50,214 nucleotides of DNA from Gemmatimonadota bacterium. Its GTDB lineage: Bacteria > Gemmatimonadota > Gemmatimonadetes > Gemmatimonadales > GWC2-71-9. Below are positions 14,466-23,037 of this stretch, in pieces (within the stretch, counting starts at the first letter, position 1; every line of letters starts with the position of its first letter). The position numbers and the translations under genes were made by a program. The notes under the pieces are model-generated. The model searched no databases. It was not told the origin of the DNA and was given only the letters and a program-made list of their open reading frames with translations. The stretch lies in contig JAOTVV010000022.1 in NCBI GenBank assembly GCA_029863245.1, positions 1 to 50,214 of the forward strand, given 5' to 3'.

Positions 14466-15686
14466 ATGAAGACCACTGCCCAGTATCTGGCCGAAGTCGA
14501 CAAGTACAGCGCACACAACTACCACCCGCTCCCCATCGTGTTGTCGCGTGGGGAAGGGGCGTGGGTGTGGGACACCGAAGGCAACAAATACCTCGACTGC
14601 CTGGCTGCCTACTCGGCGGTGAACCAGGGCCATCGACACCCGAAGATCGTCCAGGCCGCCAAGGAACAGCTCGACCGGCTGACGCTGACCTCGCGGGCAT
14701 TCCACAACGATCAGATGGGGCCGTTCGTCCGCGAGCTGTGCGAGTTGACCGGCTACGAGAAGGCGCTGCCGATGAACTCGGGCGCCGAGGCGGTGGAGAC
14801 GGCAATCAAGGCCGTGCGCCGATGGGGGTATCGGGTGAAGGGAGTTCCGGCCGACCGCGCGGAGATCATCGTGTGCGCCAACAACTTCCACGGACGCACG
14901 ACGACGATCGTGTCGTTCTCGACCGAGGAGTCGTACAAGGCCGACTTCGGACCGCTCACCCCTGGGTTCAAGATCATCCCCTACGGAGACTCGGCCGCAC
15001 TCGAGAAGGCAATCACGCCCAACACGGTGGCGTTCCTGGTGGAGCCGCTCCAGGGCGAGGGCGGCGTGATCGTTCCCCCGGACGGCTTTTTGGGCTGTGC
15101 GGCAGAGATCTGCAAGCAGAACAACGTGCTGTTCGCGGCCGACGAGATCCAAACCGGACTCGGACGGACCGGAAAGATGTTCTGCTGCGACTGGGAAGAC
15201 GTCACGCCCGACGTCTTGATCGTGGGCAAGGCGCTGAGCGGCGGCTTCTATCCGGTATCTGCCATGCTCGCCAACGAAGAGATCATGAGCGTGTTCCATC
15301 CGGGCGATCACGGCTCCACGTTCGGCGGTAACCCGCTGGGCGCCGCTGTCGCCCGCGCCGCACTCAAGGTGATCGTCGAGGAGCGGCTCCCGGAGCGCGC
15401 GCAGAAACTCGGCTCATGGTTCATGAACGAGTTGCGCAGCATTGACTCGCCGCACGTCAAGGAAGTCCGCGGACGCGGTCTCATGATCGGCGTGGAGATC
15501 AAGCGCGAGAGTGGCCCGGCCCGCCCGTTCTGCGAGGGTCTCATGGAGCGGGGCATCCTGGCCAAGGAGACCCACGAGCAGGTGGTGCGGTTCGCCCCGC
15601 CCCTGGTGGTGGAGCAGAGCGACCTGGAGTGGGCTTTGGCGCAAACCGCCGAGGTGCTCGCCGGCGCGGGAGTGATAGGCGGTTAA
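14466..15686 (+). CDS. rocD: ornithine--oxo-acid aminotransferase
   Basis: A 406-residue class III PLP aminotransferase. RocD moves the delta-amino group of ornithine to 2-oxoglutarate, giving glutamate semialdehyde for proline or glutamate synthesis. Strong family blocks are [20 protein letters not shown] near residue 39, [42 protein letters not shown], the [11 protein letters not shown] motif and the Schiff-base lysine in [14 protein letters not shown]. The AYSAVNQGH stretch distinguishes RocD from acetylornithine aminotransferases. Arginine deiminase is also in the window, so ornithine and arginine use may be linked. The terminal Gly-Gly codons already belong to the GGCGGTT repeat. Confidence 0.92.
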   Translation: MKTTAQYLAEVDKYSAHNYHPLPIVLSRGEGAWVWDTEGNKYLDCLAAYSAVNQGHRHPKIVQAAKEQLDRLTLTSRAFHNDQMGPFVRELCELTGYEKALPMNSGAEAVETAIKAVRRWGYRVKGVPADRAEIIVCANNFHGRTTTIVSFSTEESYKADFGPLTPGFKIIPYGDSAALEKAITPNTVAFLVEPLQGEGGVIVPPDGFLGCAAEICKQNNVLFAADEIQTGLGRTGKMFCCDWEDVTPDVLIVGKALSGGFYPVSAMLANEEIMSVFHPGDHGSTFGGNPLGAAVARAALKVIVEERLPERAQKLGSWFMNELRSIDSPHVKEVRGRGLMIGVEIKRESGPARPFCEGLMERGILAKETHEQVVRFAPPLVVEQSDLEWALAQTAEVLAGAGVIGG

Positions 15687-15756
15687 GCGGTTAGGCGGTT
15701 GGGCGGTTGGGGTAGCGCCGAGCAGACCGCCTGACCGCCTAGCCGTCGAACCGCCT
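15678..15756. repeat. inverted array of GGCGGTT / AACCGCC units
   Basis: Four GGCGGTT-type units (15678-15709) face three or more ACCGCC-type units (15726-15756), able to form a long imperfect hairpin between rocD and the asparaginase. The first unit is inside the last codons of rocD and the last abuts the ATG of the next gene. The same heptamer recurs before obg. Confidence 0.75.
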
Positions 15757-16752
15757 ATGTTCACTGTTCACAGCCTCCGCGGCGGGCTCGTCGAGTCGAC
15801 GCACGCGGTGTCGGTGGCCGTGGTCGACGTGAAGGGACACCTCCGGGCCGAGGCCGGTAATCCCGATCGCGTGACCATCATGCGGTCGGCGGCGAAACCG
15901 TTTCAGGCCCTGCCGCTCGTACAGGACGGGGCGGCGGATCGATTCGATGTCTCCCCGCAAGAGCTTGCCCTTGCCTGTGCGTCGCACAATTCCGAGCGGC
16001 GCCAAGTAGAGTTGGTTGCTGCCTGGCTCGAGCGCATCGGGTGCGCGGAGTCCGATCTCGCGTGTGGGCCGCACCGACCCTTGTGGCGCGACCTCGCGAT
16101 CCGCGACCTCGAAGACCCTCGGGAGCTGGACCCAGTGCCCCACACGCCCGTCGCGAGCAACTGCTCGGGGAAGCACACCGGCATGCTCACCCTTGTGCGG
16201 CACCACGAGTGGGACACAGCCGGGTACAACCGCCGCGGGCATGCGGTTCAGGATCGGTTGCTCGCGGAAATGGCCCGGTTCACGGGCGTGCCTGCCGACG
16301 CCATCGGGCAGGCGGTGGACGGGTGCGCCGCGGTCACCGTTGCGCTCCCGCTCAGGGCCATGGCACTGGGCTTTGCCAAGCTCGGTGCGCGGCACGAGCC
16401 GGCAGAGGCACGGATTGTCGATGCGATGGTGTCACATCCGGACCTCGTGGCCGGCAGCGGACGTCTCTGCACGGTCCTGATGACCGCCTTTCCGGGGCGC
16501 GTGATCGCCAAGGTAGGTGCGGAGGGTGTCTACGGAGCCGCGCTGCTGGACGAGGGGCTGGGGATTGCGGTCAAGGTGGAAGACGGTAACCCCTGGGCGT
16601 GCAACGTGGCCCTGCTGGCCGCGCTCGGGCAGCTTGGTCTCGAGGTCGAGTCCAAGGATGCTCTGCGGATGTTCGCCGCGCTTCCCATTCTCAACACCCG
16701 GCGCGACGAGGTGGGGGTGATGCGCGCAGTCGGGACACTCGCAAAGGCCTGA
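15757..16752 (+). CDS. L-asparaginase, asparaginase II (Rhizobium) family
   Basis: A 331-residue protein of the asparaginase II family (PF06089-like), unrelated in fold to E. coli AnsA/AnsB. It would hydrolyse asparagine to aspartate and ammonia. Family blocks are RSAAKPFQALP near residue 48, LACASHNSERRQVE, VASNCSGKHTGMLTLVR near residue 130 (Ser-Lys pair and Cys proposed for catalysis) and a later YGAALLDEGLGIAVKVEDG. There is no signal peptide, so it is cytoplasmic. ATG 15757 follows the AACCGCC array directly without a clear Shine-Dalgarno. The gene is bracketed on both sides by the same short repeat. A beta-lactamase-like or glutaminase activity cannot be excluded. Confidence 0.85.
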   Translation: MFTVHSLRGGLVESTHAVSVAVVDVKGHLRAEAGNPDRVTIMRSAAKPFQALPLVQDGAADRFDVSPQELALACASHNSERRQVELVAAWLERIGCAESDLACGPHRPLWRDLAIRDLEDPRELDPVPHTPVASNCSGKHTGMLTLVRHHEWDTAGYNRRGHAVQDRLLAEMARFTGVPADAIGQAVDGCAAVTVALPLRAMALGFAKLGARHEPAEARIVDAMVSHPDLVAGSGRLCTVLMTAFPGRVIAKVGAEGVYGAALLDEGLGIAVKVEDGNPWACNVALLAALGQLGLEVESKDALRMFAALPILNTRRDEVGVMRAVGTLAKA

Positions 16753-16877
16753 GCGTGCAGGGGCGAAATTGATGTGCGCTGGGCGGTACGAACCGCTAGC
16801 CTTCGGATCGAAACCATCGACGCCGTGGCAACTGGGCGGCGAAGCAGTGGCGGCGTTCCTGTCAGCGGTGTATCTGC

Positions 16878-16916
16878 CCGCCTAACCGCCTAACCGCCTA
16901 ACCGTTCAACCGCCTA
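16878..16916. repeat. AACCGCCT tandem repeat upstream of obg
   Basis: Four to five CCGCCTAA-type units end two bases before the obg start codon. Same unit as 15678-15756. They occupy the place of the ribosome-binding site. The rest of 16753-16877 shows no convincing element. Confidence 0.75.
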
Positions 16917-16918
16917 TC

Positions 16919-17938
16919 ATGAAATTCATCGATCGCGCCGTCATTCGGGTTACGGCCGGCACCGGCGGCTCAGGGGCCTGCTCGTTTCGACGCGAGGCCT
17001 ACGTGCCTAAGGGCGGGCCGGACGGGGGAGATGGGGGGCGCGGTGGAAGCATCTTCCTCAAGGCGGATCCGCATCTCACCACGCTGCTCGACTACCGATA
17101 CCGCACCCACCGCAAGGCCGATCGTGGCCAGCACGGACTCGGCAGTAACAAGACCGGGAAGTCGGGGGAGGACGTCTATCTGCCCATTCCGCCCGGCACG
17201 GTGGTGCGCAACGCCGAGACCGGGGTGGTGCTGGACGAGTTGGTGAACCCGGGTGACACGCTGCTCGTCGCCAAGGGCGGGCGCGGTGGCCGTGGAAACG
17301 CACAGTTTGCGACCGCGACGCACCAGGCGCCGCGCGAGTGGGAGCCGGGTGAGGAAGGCGAGGACCGCAGCATCGAGCTCGTGCTCAAGCTCATCGCCGA
17401 CGTGGGTCTGGTGGGCGAGCCCAACGCCGGCAAGAGCACGCTGCTCTCGGTGGTATCGGCTGCGCGGCCCAAGATCGCCGACTACCCGTTCACCACGCTC
17501 TTCCCCAACCTGGGCGTGGTGGAACTGCCGGGGCAGCGGACGTTCGTCATGGCCGACATCCCCGGGCTCATCGAGGGGGCGCACGAAGGGAGGGGGCTCG
17601 GCGACCAGTTCCTGCAGCACATCGAGCGCACCAAGGTCCTGGTGTTCATGGTCCCGGTGGACAGCGATGACCCGCAGGCTGCGTACGATCGGCTGCGTGC
17701 CGAGGTTCGTGCCTTCGATCCGGACGTGGCGGCCAAGGAGCACGTGGTGGTGGTGACGAAGATCGATCTCCTGCCGCCCGACGCGGAGGTGCCGACGATC
17801 CACGCGGCGGAGGCGCGAGCATCGGTCGCCATCTCATCGGTGGCGCAACGGGGCATCGACCAGCTGAACGAGGCGCTCTGGAAGCTCGTGGCGGACACAT
17901 CGTCGTCCGAAGCGGACGGCGGCGCTCCGCTTCCGTGA
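16919..17938 (+). CDS. obg: GTPase Obg (ribosome assembly, stress)
   Basis: A 339-residue Obg/CgtA GTPase acting in late 50S assembly and stringent-response control. The Gly-rich Obg fold fills the first 155 residues ([24 protein letters not shown]). The G domain has [11 protein letters not shown] (G1), [16 protein letters not shown] (G3 region), TKIDLL (G4) and SSVAQRGI (G5-like). The C-terminal OCT domain of some Obg proteins is absent; the protein ends shortly after the G domain with an acidic tail. It overlaps dprA by 4 bases. Confidence 0.95.
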   Translation: MKFIDRAVIRVTAGTGGSGACSFRREAYVPKGGPDGGDGGRGGSIFLKADPHLTTLLDYRYRTHRKADRGQHGLGSNKTGKSGEDVYLPIPPGTVVRNAETGVVLDELVNPGDTLLVAKGGRGGRGNAQFATATHQAPREWEPGEEGEDRSIELVLKLIADVGLVGEPNAGKSTLLSVVSAARPKIADYPFTTLFPNLGVVELPGQRTFVMADIPGLIEGAHEGRGLGDQFLQHIERTKVLVFMVPVDSDDPQAAYDRLRAEVRAFDPDVAAKEHVVVVTKIDLLPPDAEVPTIHAAEARASVAISSVAQRGIDQLNEALWKLVADTSSSEADGGAPLP

Positions 17939-19038
17939 CGATCGACGTCTCCTACGTCGCGCTGGCGCTCGTTCCGGGGATCGGCCGGGCGCGGCTCGAG
18001 GCACTCCTCAGGACGTTTCGGTCGGCGGACGCGGTGATGACGGCCGGGTTCGATCGGCTTCGGGCGGTGCCGGGCATGAGTCGGGCTGCCGCTACGGCTG
18101 TCGCGGAGTCATCGACCGAGACCGGCGAGCGCGTGGTGACGCAGGTGGACGACCTCGGCGGCGACGTGCTGGTGCCCGCCGACCCCCGATTTCCGGACGC
18201 GCTCCGCCGCATTCCCGACGCGCCGATCCTCCTCTTCGCGAAGGGACGATTGGATCTGTTGGCCTGCCCGTCTGTAGCGATTGTGGGGAGCCGGACCCAC
18301 ACGCGGTACGGCGCGGAAGTGTGCCGCCACATGGCGGGTGGACTGGCGCGAGCCGGACTCGTGGTGGTGAGTGGCATGGCGCGAGGCCTGGATGCGATCG
18401 CCCACGGCGCGTCGCTCGACGCGGGCGGTGGTACTGTGGGGGTGCTCGGAAACGGGCTGGGCGTGGTCTATCCGGCGGCCAACCGCGCACTGTACGACCG
18501 GGTGGGTGAGCACGGCTGCCTGCTCACGGAGTTTCCGCCGGGCGAGCGACCACATGCCGGGAGCTTCCCGCGCCGCAACCGCCTGATCAGCGGGCTCGCG
18601 CGATGCACTCTGGTGGTCGAGGCACGGGCGCGATCCGGCGCCCTCATCACCGTGGACTGTGCGCTCGCGCAGGCGCGGGAGGTGCTCGCCGTGCCGGGCC
18701 CGATCACGAGCCCCAGCTCGATGGGCTGCAACCGACTGATCCAACAGGGCGCCAAACCGGCGCTCGGCTTGCAGGACGTTCTCGAGGAATACGGCCTGTC
18801 GGGGTCGGTCGCAGAGTCTGGAGTCGACAAGAGCGACCTCCATGCCGACGAGCAACGGGTGCTAACCGCGCTCGAACAAGGGGTTGGACAGGTGGACGAT
18901 CTCGCCCTGCGCCTCGACTGCACTGTGGCGGATGCGCTCTCGGTGCTCACGTCGCTCGAGCTCAAGGGTCTGGTGTCGCAGGATCGAGGAAGGATCTTTC
19001 GACCCACACTCGACGTGGCCGTCCAACCCCGGGACTGA
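17935..19038 (+). CDS. dprA: DNA processing protein DprA
   Basis: A 367-residue DprA/Smf protein, which loads RecA on incoming single-stranded DNA in natural transformation. An N-terminal helix-hairpin-helix region (about residues 10-60) is followed by the Rossmann-like core with [62 protein letters not shown] and [17 protein letters not shown]-terminal winged-helix (DML1-like) domain spans about residues 300-360. GTG 17935 overlaps the obg stop by 4 bases (GTGA), indicating translational coupling. All core DprA motifs are present, so it should be functional. Confidence 0.93.
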   Translation: MTIDVSYVALALVPGIGRARLEALLRTFRSADAVMTAGFDRLRAVPGMSRAAATAVAESSTETGERVVTQVDDLGGDVLVPADPRFPDALRRIPDAPILLFAKGRLDLLACPSVAIVGSRTHTRYGAEVCRHMAGGLARAGLVVVSGMARGLDAIAHGASLDAGGGTVGVLGNGLGVVYPAANRALYDRVGEHGCLLTEFPPGERPHAGSFPRRNRLISGLARCTLVVEARARSGALITVDCALAQAREVLAVPGPITSPSSMGCNRLIQQGAKPALGLQDVLEEYGLSGSVAESGVDKSDLHADEQRVLTALEQGVGQVDDLALRLDCTVADALSVLTSLELKGLVSQDRGRIFRPTLDVAVQPRD

Positions 19039-19051
19039 AGCCAGTCATCCG

Positions 19052-20191
19052 ATGCCGCACCTGTACGTGCACGTGCCTTTCTGTCGACGTCGGTGCGTGT
19101 ACTGCGACTTCTCCATTGCCGTGCGACCGCGGGTACCGGCCGAGCGCTTTGTGGCCGCTATCCGCCGAGAGGCTGATCTCCGGAGGGGAGAGCAGTTCTG
19201 GGCAGCCCATCCGTTGCGGACCCTCTACTTGGGCGGAGGCACCCCGTCGCTCCTCCCATCCTCTTCGGTCGCCACGCTCGTCCAATTGGTGCGAACGATG
19301 GCGCGTGACGACGACCCCGCCACCGTCGAGGTCACGCTGGAGGCAAACCCCGAGGACGTCACCCCTGCGTCGGCTGGCGCATGGGCGGCAGCAGGCGTAA
19401 ATCGCGTGTCGCTCGGCGTGCAGTCCTTCGACGGGCGCGTACTCCAGTGGATGCATCGCTCGCATGACGCCGAGGCTGCGCCACGCGCGGTGCGCACCCT
19501 CCGCCGCGCGGGCATCGATGCCATTTCCCTCGATCTCATCTTCGGCCTGCCCGAGACAGTACAACGCGACTTCCGCATCGATCTCGAGCGTGCCGTCGAC
19601 CTTGGGCCGGATCACCTGTCGGTGTACGGGCTCACCGTGGAGCCGCGCACGGCACTCGGGCACTGGACGGCTCGGGGCACGGTGATGGCGGCACCGGACA
19701 CGCAGCACGAAACGGAGTTCCTCCTCGCGCATGAGGTCCTCGGCGCCGCCGGATTCGAGCACTACGAGGTGTCGAACTTCGCGCGGTCGGGACACCGGTC
19801 GCACCACAATGCGGCCTATTGGAACGGCAGCTCCTACCTCGGGCTTGGACCGTCGGCACACAGCTTCCGGGACGGAGTGCGGAGCTGGAACGTGGCACCG
19901 TGGGCGGCCTACGCGACGTGCCTCGAGAACGGCGACGATCCCGAGGATGGACGGGAGCGCCTCACCCCAGTGCAGCAGCGGCTCGAGCGCGCCTACCTCG
20001 GTCTCAGGACCACGGACGGGGTCGATACTGCCGACGTTCCGGGATGGCGGTCGGCTGCCGGGGATGCGGCGGTCGAGGCCGGATGGCTCGTCGTGGACCG
20101 GTCTCTGGGCCGGATCCGGACCACGCCGGTCGGCTGGCTCCGACTCGACAGCCTGGTGGAGGCCTTGACCACCGAGCCCCAAGGTGGCTAA
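19052..20191 (+). CDS. hemW: radical SAM heme chaperone HemW
   Basis: A 379-residue HemW-family protein, related to coproporphyrinogen III dehydrogenase HemN but probably a heme chaperone. The 4Fe-4S motif is CRRRCVYC (CX3CX2C) about 10 residues from ATG 19052, without the fourth Cys typical of true HemN. GGGTPSLLPSSSV, EANPEDVT, NRVSLGVQSFDGRVL and HYEVSNFARSGHRSHHN are HemW blocks. It follows dprA by 13 bases. Its 3' end contains the first of two promoter-like repeats that precede hrcA. Confidence 0.9.
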   Translation: MPHLYVHVPFCRRRCVYCDFSIAVRPRVPAERFVAAIRREADLRRGEQFWAAHPLRTLYLGGGTPSLLPSSSVATLVQLVRTMARDDDPATVEVTLEANPEDVTPASAGAWAAAGVNRVSLGVQSFDGRVLQWMHRSHDAEAAPRAVRTLRRAGIDAISLDLIFGLPETVQRDFRIDLERAVDLGPDHLSVYGLTVEPRTALGHWTARGTVMAAPDTQHETEFLLAHEVLGAAGFEHYEVSNFARSGHRSHHNAAYWNGSSYLGLGPSAHSFRDGVRSWNVAPWAAYATCLENGDDPEDGRERLTPVQQRLERAYLGLRTTDGVDTADVPGWRSAAGDAAVEAGWLVVDRSLGRIRTTPVGWLRLDSLVEALTTEPQGG

Positions 20192-20194
20192 ACT
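20165..20194 (+). promoter_or_regulatory. candidate hrcA promoter, upstream copy
   Basis: TTGACC (20165-20170) and TAAACT (20189-20194) are 18 bases apart. It overlaps the end of hemW. The element repeats 36 bases downstream with the same boxes and spacing. Confidence 0.5.
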
Positions 20195-20200
20195 GAGCCG

Positions 20201-20230
20201 TTGACCACTTGGGATGAAGGTGGCTAAACC
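20201..20230 (+). promoter_or_regulatory. candidate hrcA promoter, downstream copy
   Basis: TTGACC (20201-20206) and TAAACC (20225-20230), 18-base spacer, ending in the same AAGGTGGCTAAAC string as the upstream copy. hrcA starts 12 bases after the -10-like box. No CIRCE inverted repeat is visible here. Confidence 0.5.
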
Positions 20231-20241
20231 ATTCGAAAGCA

Positions 20242-21294
20242 ATGACTTCTAGCAAGCCGCACGGACCGCTGACCGAACGCGAGCGCCGGGTGTTGGAGGC
20301 GGTGATCCACATGTACGTGGAGACCGCCGAGCCGGCCGGCTCGCGAACGATCGCCAAGCGATACGACCTCGGCGTGTCGGCGGCCACGATCCGCAACACG
20401 ATGAGTGACCTGGAGGACCGGGGCTACCTGGCCCACCCACATACCTCTGCGGGTCGTGTCCCCACCGATCACGCCTATCGTGTCTACGTCGATTCCCTCA
20501 TGTCGCCGGCCGCCCTGCCCACGCCGAAGGAGCGAGATGCGCTGCGGCGCGAGCTGGCGAGCGGAGGGAACGGGATCGAGGGTCTGTTGCACAAAGCGGC
20601 CGAAGTCCTGGGCGTGTTGACCAAGGAGCTGGGCCTGGGGATCGCCCCCGCCTTCGGCAACGCGATGCTGGCGCGCTTGGAGCTGGTGCAGGCATCGCAC
20701 GAGCGGCTGCTCATGATCCTCGTGCTCGAGGGCGGCGCGGCACGCACGCTCTTCATCGAGACCTCGAACGAAATCCCGCGGGAGGCGCTCGCCAGCGTCG
20801 CACACGTTCTGAACGAGCGCCTGGCGGGCCTCTCACTCCGGGAGATCCGCTCCAGTCTGGGTGACCGCTTGCGGGACGCCGGCGCAAACGATCGGAGCAC
20901 GGAGCTGCTCAACATCTTCATCGAGGAAGCGGACCAGCTCTTCGAGATCGGACCGGCGGATGGGGGAGAGATCGTGCTGGGGAGCGCCCAGATGCTGGTG
21001 GACCAGCCCGAATTCAGCTCCAGCGAGCGGATGCGCAACCTGCTCGAGCTGACCGAGCGACGTGATCGGCTGCGCGAAGCGCTCAAGGAGCGCAAGTCGC
21101 CTGGGATCAGTGTCACGATCGGTGGCGAGCACCTCGACCCGTCACTCAAGACGTTCACGATCGTCACTTCTGTCTACGAGTGCGGGCCGTTCACTGGCAT
21201 GATCGGCGTGATGGGACCGACGCGGATGCCGTACCACAAGGTCGTGACCTTGGTGGAGCACACGAGCCGCATGCTGGGAGAACTCGCGAAGTAG
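20242..21294 (+). CDS. hrcA: heat-inducible transcription repressor HrcA
   Basis: A 350-residue HrcA, which represses chaperone operons by binding CIRCE and is kept active by GroEL. The N-terminal winged helix has [22 protein letters not shown] and [20 protein letters not shown], followed by the family signature [16 protein letters not shown] (about residues 67-82). The middle GAF-like domain and the C-terminal [10 protein letters not shown] and [11 protein letters not shown] blocks are present. dnaJ follows after 5 bases. The grpE and dnaK genes that often lie between the two are absent. Confidence 0.95.
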   Translation: MTSSKPHGPLTERERRVLEAVIHMYVETAEPAGSRTIAKRYDLGVSAATIRNTMSDLEDRGYLAHPHTSAGRVPTDHAYRVYVDSLMSPAALPTPKERDALRRELASGGNGIEGLLHKAAEVLGVLTKELGLGIAPAFGNAMLARLELVQASHERLLMILVLEGGAARTLFIETSNEIPREALASVAHVLNERLAGLSLREIRSSLGDRLRDAGANDRSTELLNIFIEEADQLFEIGPADGGEIVLGSAQMLVDQPEFSSSERMRNLLELTERRDRLREALKERKSPGISVTIGGEHLDPSLKTFTIVTSVYECGPFTGMIGVMGPTRMPYHKVVTLVEHTSRMLGELAK

Positions 21295-21299
21295 TGCCT

Positions 21300-22457
21300 A
21301 TGGCTCGAGACCTCTACGAAGTCCTCGGTGTCCAGCCACAGGCGTCGGAAGCCGATATCAAGAAGGCCTACCGGCGCCTCGCCATGGAGCACCATCCCGA
21401 TCGGAACAACGGGGACAAGGCATCCGAGGAACGCTTCAAGGAGTTGACCGAGGCGTACGAGGTCCTGCGCGATCCGCAGCAGCGCGCGCAGTACGATCGC
21501 TTCGGCATGGCTGGTGTGGGCGGCGGCGGCGGGCCTGGGGGCTTCGGCTTTGCCCACGTCGATCTGGCCGAGGCGCTCAACATCTTCATGCGGGATTTCG
21601 GCGGCTTTGGTGGATTCGACGCGATCTTCGGAGGCGGTGGACGGCAGCGGCGCACCAGGCGCCGTGGACAGGATGTGCGCGCGTCCGTGCGGCTCTCCCT
21701 CGCCGATGTGGCGCACGGGACGAAGCGCACGCTGAAGCTCCGGAGCCTCGATCGGTGTGATGGGTGCGAAGGGAGTGGCGCGAAACCGGGAACCGCGACG
21801 AAACCGTGCCCGACCTGCCGTGGCACGGGCGAGGTGCGCCACGCGTCGCAGTCGCTCTTCGGCCAGTTCGTTTCGGTATCGCCGTGTCCCACGTGTCGCG
21901 CCGAAGGGACGGTCCTGAGCGAGCCGTGTCCGGACTGCGGAGGTGACGGCCGGGTTCGCAAGGAGCGCGAGGTCGAGCTCGACGTCCCGGCTGGCGTCGA
22001 TACCAATAACTACATCACGCTCCGTGGGCAGGGTGTGGCAGGGCCGCGTAACGGCCCGGCCGGAGACCTCATCGTCGAGTTCGATGTCGAGGAGGACCCT
22101 CGGTTCCAACGGCGCGGGAGCGATCTGGTGTACGATCTCCAGCTCTCGTTCAGCCAGGCCGCGCTGGGTGGTGACGTCACGATCCCCACGCCGTTCGGCG
22201 ACGAAACCATCAGTGTCGAACCGGGTGCCCAAAGCGGTACCGTGCTGACACTTCGCGGAAAAGGCCTGCCCAACATCTCGGACGGCAGCCGGGGAACCCT
22301 GTACGTCAGGATCCAGGTGTGGACACCCACCAAATTGACCCCAGAGCTTCACGACCTGTTCGAGCGGCTATCGACGATCGAGGGTGAACCGCCCAAGGAA
22401 GGGGGAGGCCTGGGGCACAAGATCTGGGAAAAGATGAAGGAAGCTTTCGGGACGTGA
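21300..22457 (+). CDS. dnaJ: chaperone DnaJ
   Basis: A 385-residue type I DnaJ, co-chaperone of DnaK. The J domain (residues 1-70) has the HPD motif in [11 protein letters not shown] Gly/Phe-rich region follows (about residues 74-112). The zinc region has four repeats: [32 protein letters not shown]; the third deviates from CXXCXGXG by having Ala-Glu in place of Gly-X. The C-terminal beta domains end in [15 protein letters not shown] sequence. ATG 21300 is used; the frame is open upstream into hrcA. Coexpressed with hrcA. Confidence 0.95.
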   Translation: MARDLYEVLGVQPQASEADIKKAYRRLAMEHHPDRNNGDKASEERFKELTEAYEVLRDPQQRAQYDRFGMAGVGGGGGPGGFGFAHVDLAEALNIFMRDFGGFGGFDAIFGGGGRQRRTRRRGQDVRASVRLSLADVAHGTKRTLKLRSLDRCDGCEGSGAKPGTATKPCPTCRGTGEVRHASQSLFGQFVSVSPCPTCRAEGTVLSEPCPDCGGDGRVRKEREVELDVPAGVDTNNYITLRGQGVAGPRNGPAGDLIVEFDVEEDPRFQRRGSDLVYDLQLSFSQAALGGDVTIPTPFGDETISVEPGAQSGTVLTLRGKGLPNISDGSRGTLYVRIQVWTPTKLTPELHDLFERLSTIEGEPPKEGGGLGHKIWEKMKEAFGT

Positions 22458-22798
22458 GCATGAGCGATTGCCTCTTTTGTCGCATCGTGGCGGGAGAGAT
22501 TCCGGCGAACCGCGTGACCGAAACCAAGCAGTTCCTCGCCTTCCGGGACATCAATCCGCAGGCGCCGACCCATGTGCTCGCCATCCCGAAGCAACACGTG
22601 GCCTCGTTGAACGAGGCAGACGATGCGATGCTCATAGGGGAGTTGCTGCTCTTCGCCCGTGACGTGGCGGCCGGCGAGGGCCTGGCCGACGACGGATATC
22701 GGGTGGTGCTGAACACCAACGCCGGAGCCGGCCAAACCGTATTTCACATCCACGCCCACATTCTGGGCGGCCGGGCAATGCGGTGGCCGCCCGGTTGA
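22454..22798 (+). CDS. HIT-family nucleotide-binding protein
   Basis: A 114-residue histidine-triad protein of the HinT branch, which hydrolyses nucleoside phosphoramidates and acyl-AMP. It starts with [13 protein letters not shown] and ends with the triad HIHAHIL (about residues 98-104) followed by [13 protein letters not shown] 22454 overlaps the dnaJ stop by 4 bases; ATG 22460 is an alternative two codons on. The physiological substrate is not evident from context. Confidence 0.93.
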   Translation: MSMSDCLFCRIVAGEIPANRVTETKQFLAFRDINPQAPTHVLAIPKQHVASLNEADDAMLIGELLLFARDVAAGEGLADDGYRVVLNTNAGAGQTVFHIHAHILGGRAMRWPPG

Positions 22799-22850
22799 TG
22801 CATGGTGCGCCCAGTCGCCGGGAGGAAGCCGGTGGACGTGTCCCGGTCAG

Positions 22851-22879
22851 TTGCAAATGGGGGAGTACCGCTCTAGCTT
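22851..22879 (+). promoter_or_regulatory. candidate mutS2 promoter
   Basis: TTGCAA (22851-22856) and TAGCTT (22874-22879) are separated by 17 bases in the 239-base gap before mutS2. The same TAG(A/C)TT -10-like box appears before arcA. The remaining leader of about 150 bases shows no obvious terminator. Confidence 0.5.
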
Positions 22880-23037
22880 TTCAAGCTTGCGAAACCGAAT
22901 CCGGCGGGACGAGAAGCCGAGTGACCGTGGCCGGCGGAAACTCGCGGTTGCGCGTCGCAGACAGCGGCGGTCCATGAAGAGGCCTTCGCGCGGGGCATGA
23001 GGCGCAGAGGCCACGAGGTCCGGCGGAAGGGGTGCAG

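Noticed and set aside
20192..20241. CIRCE operator upstream of hrcA
   Set aside because: The TTAGCACTC-N9-GAGTGCTAA pattern is not present; only a direct duplication of promoter-like boxes is seen.
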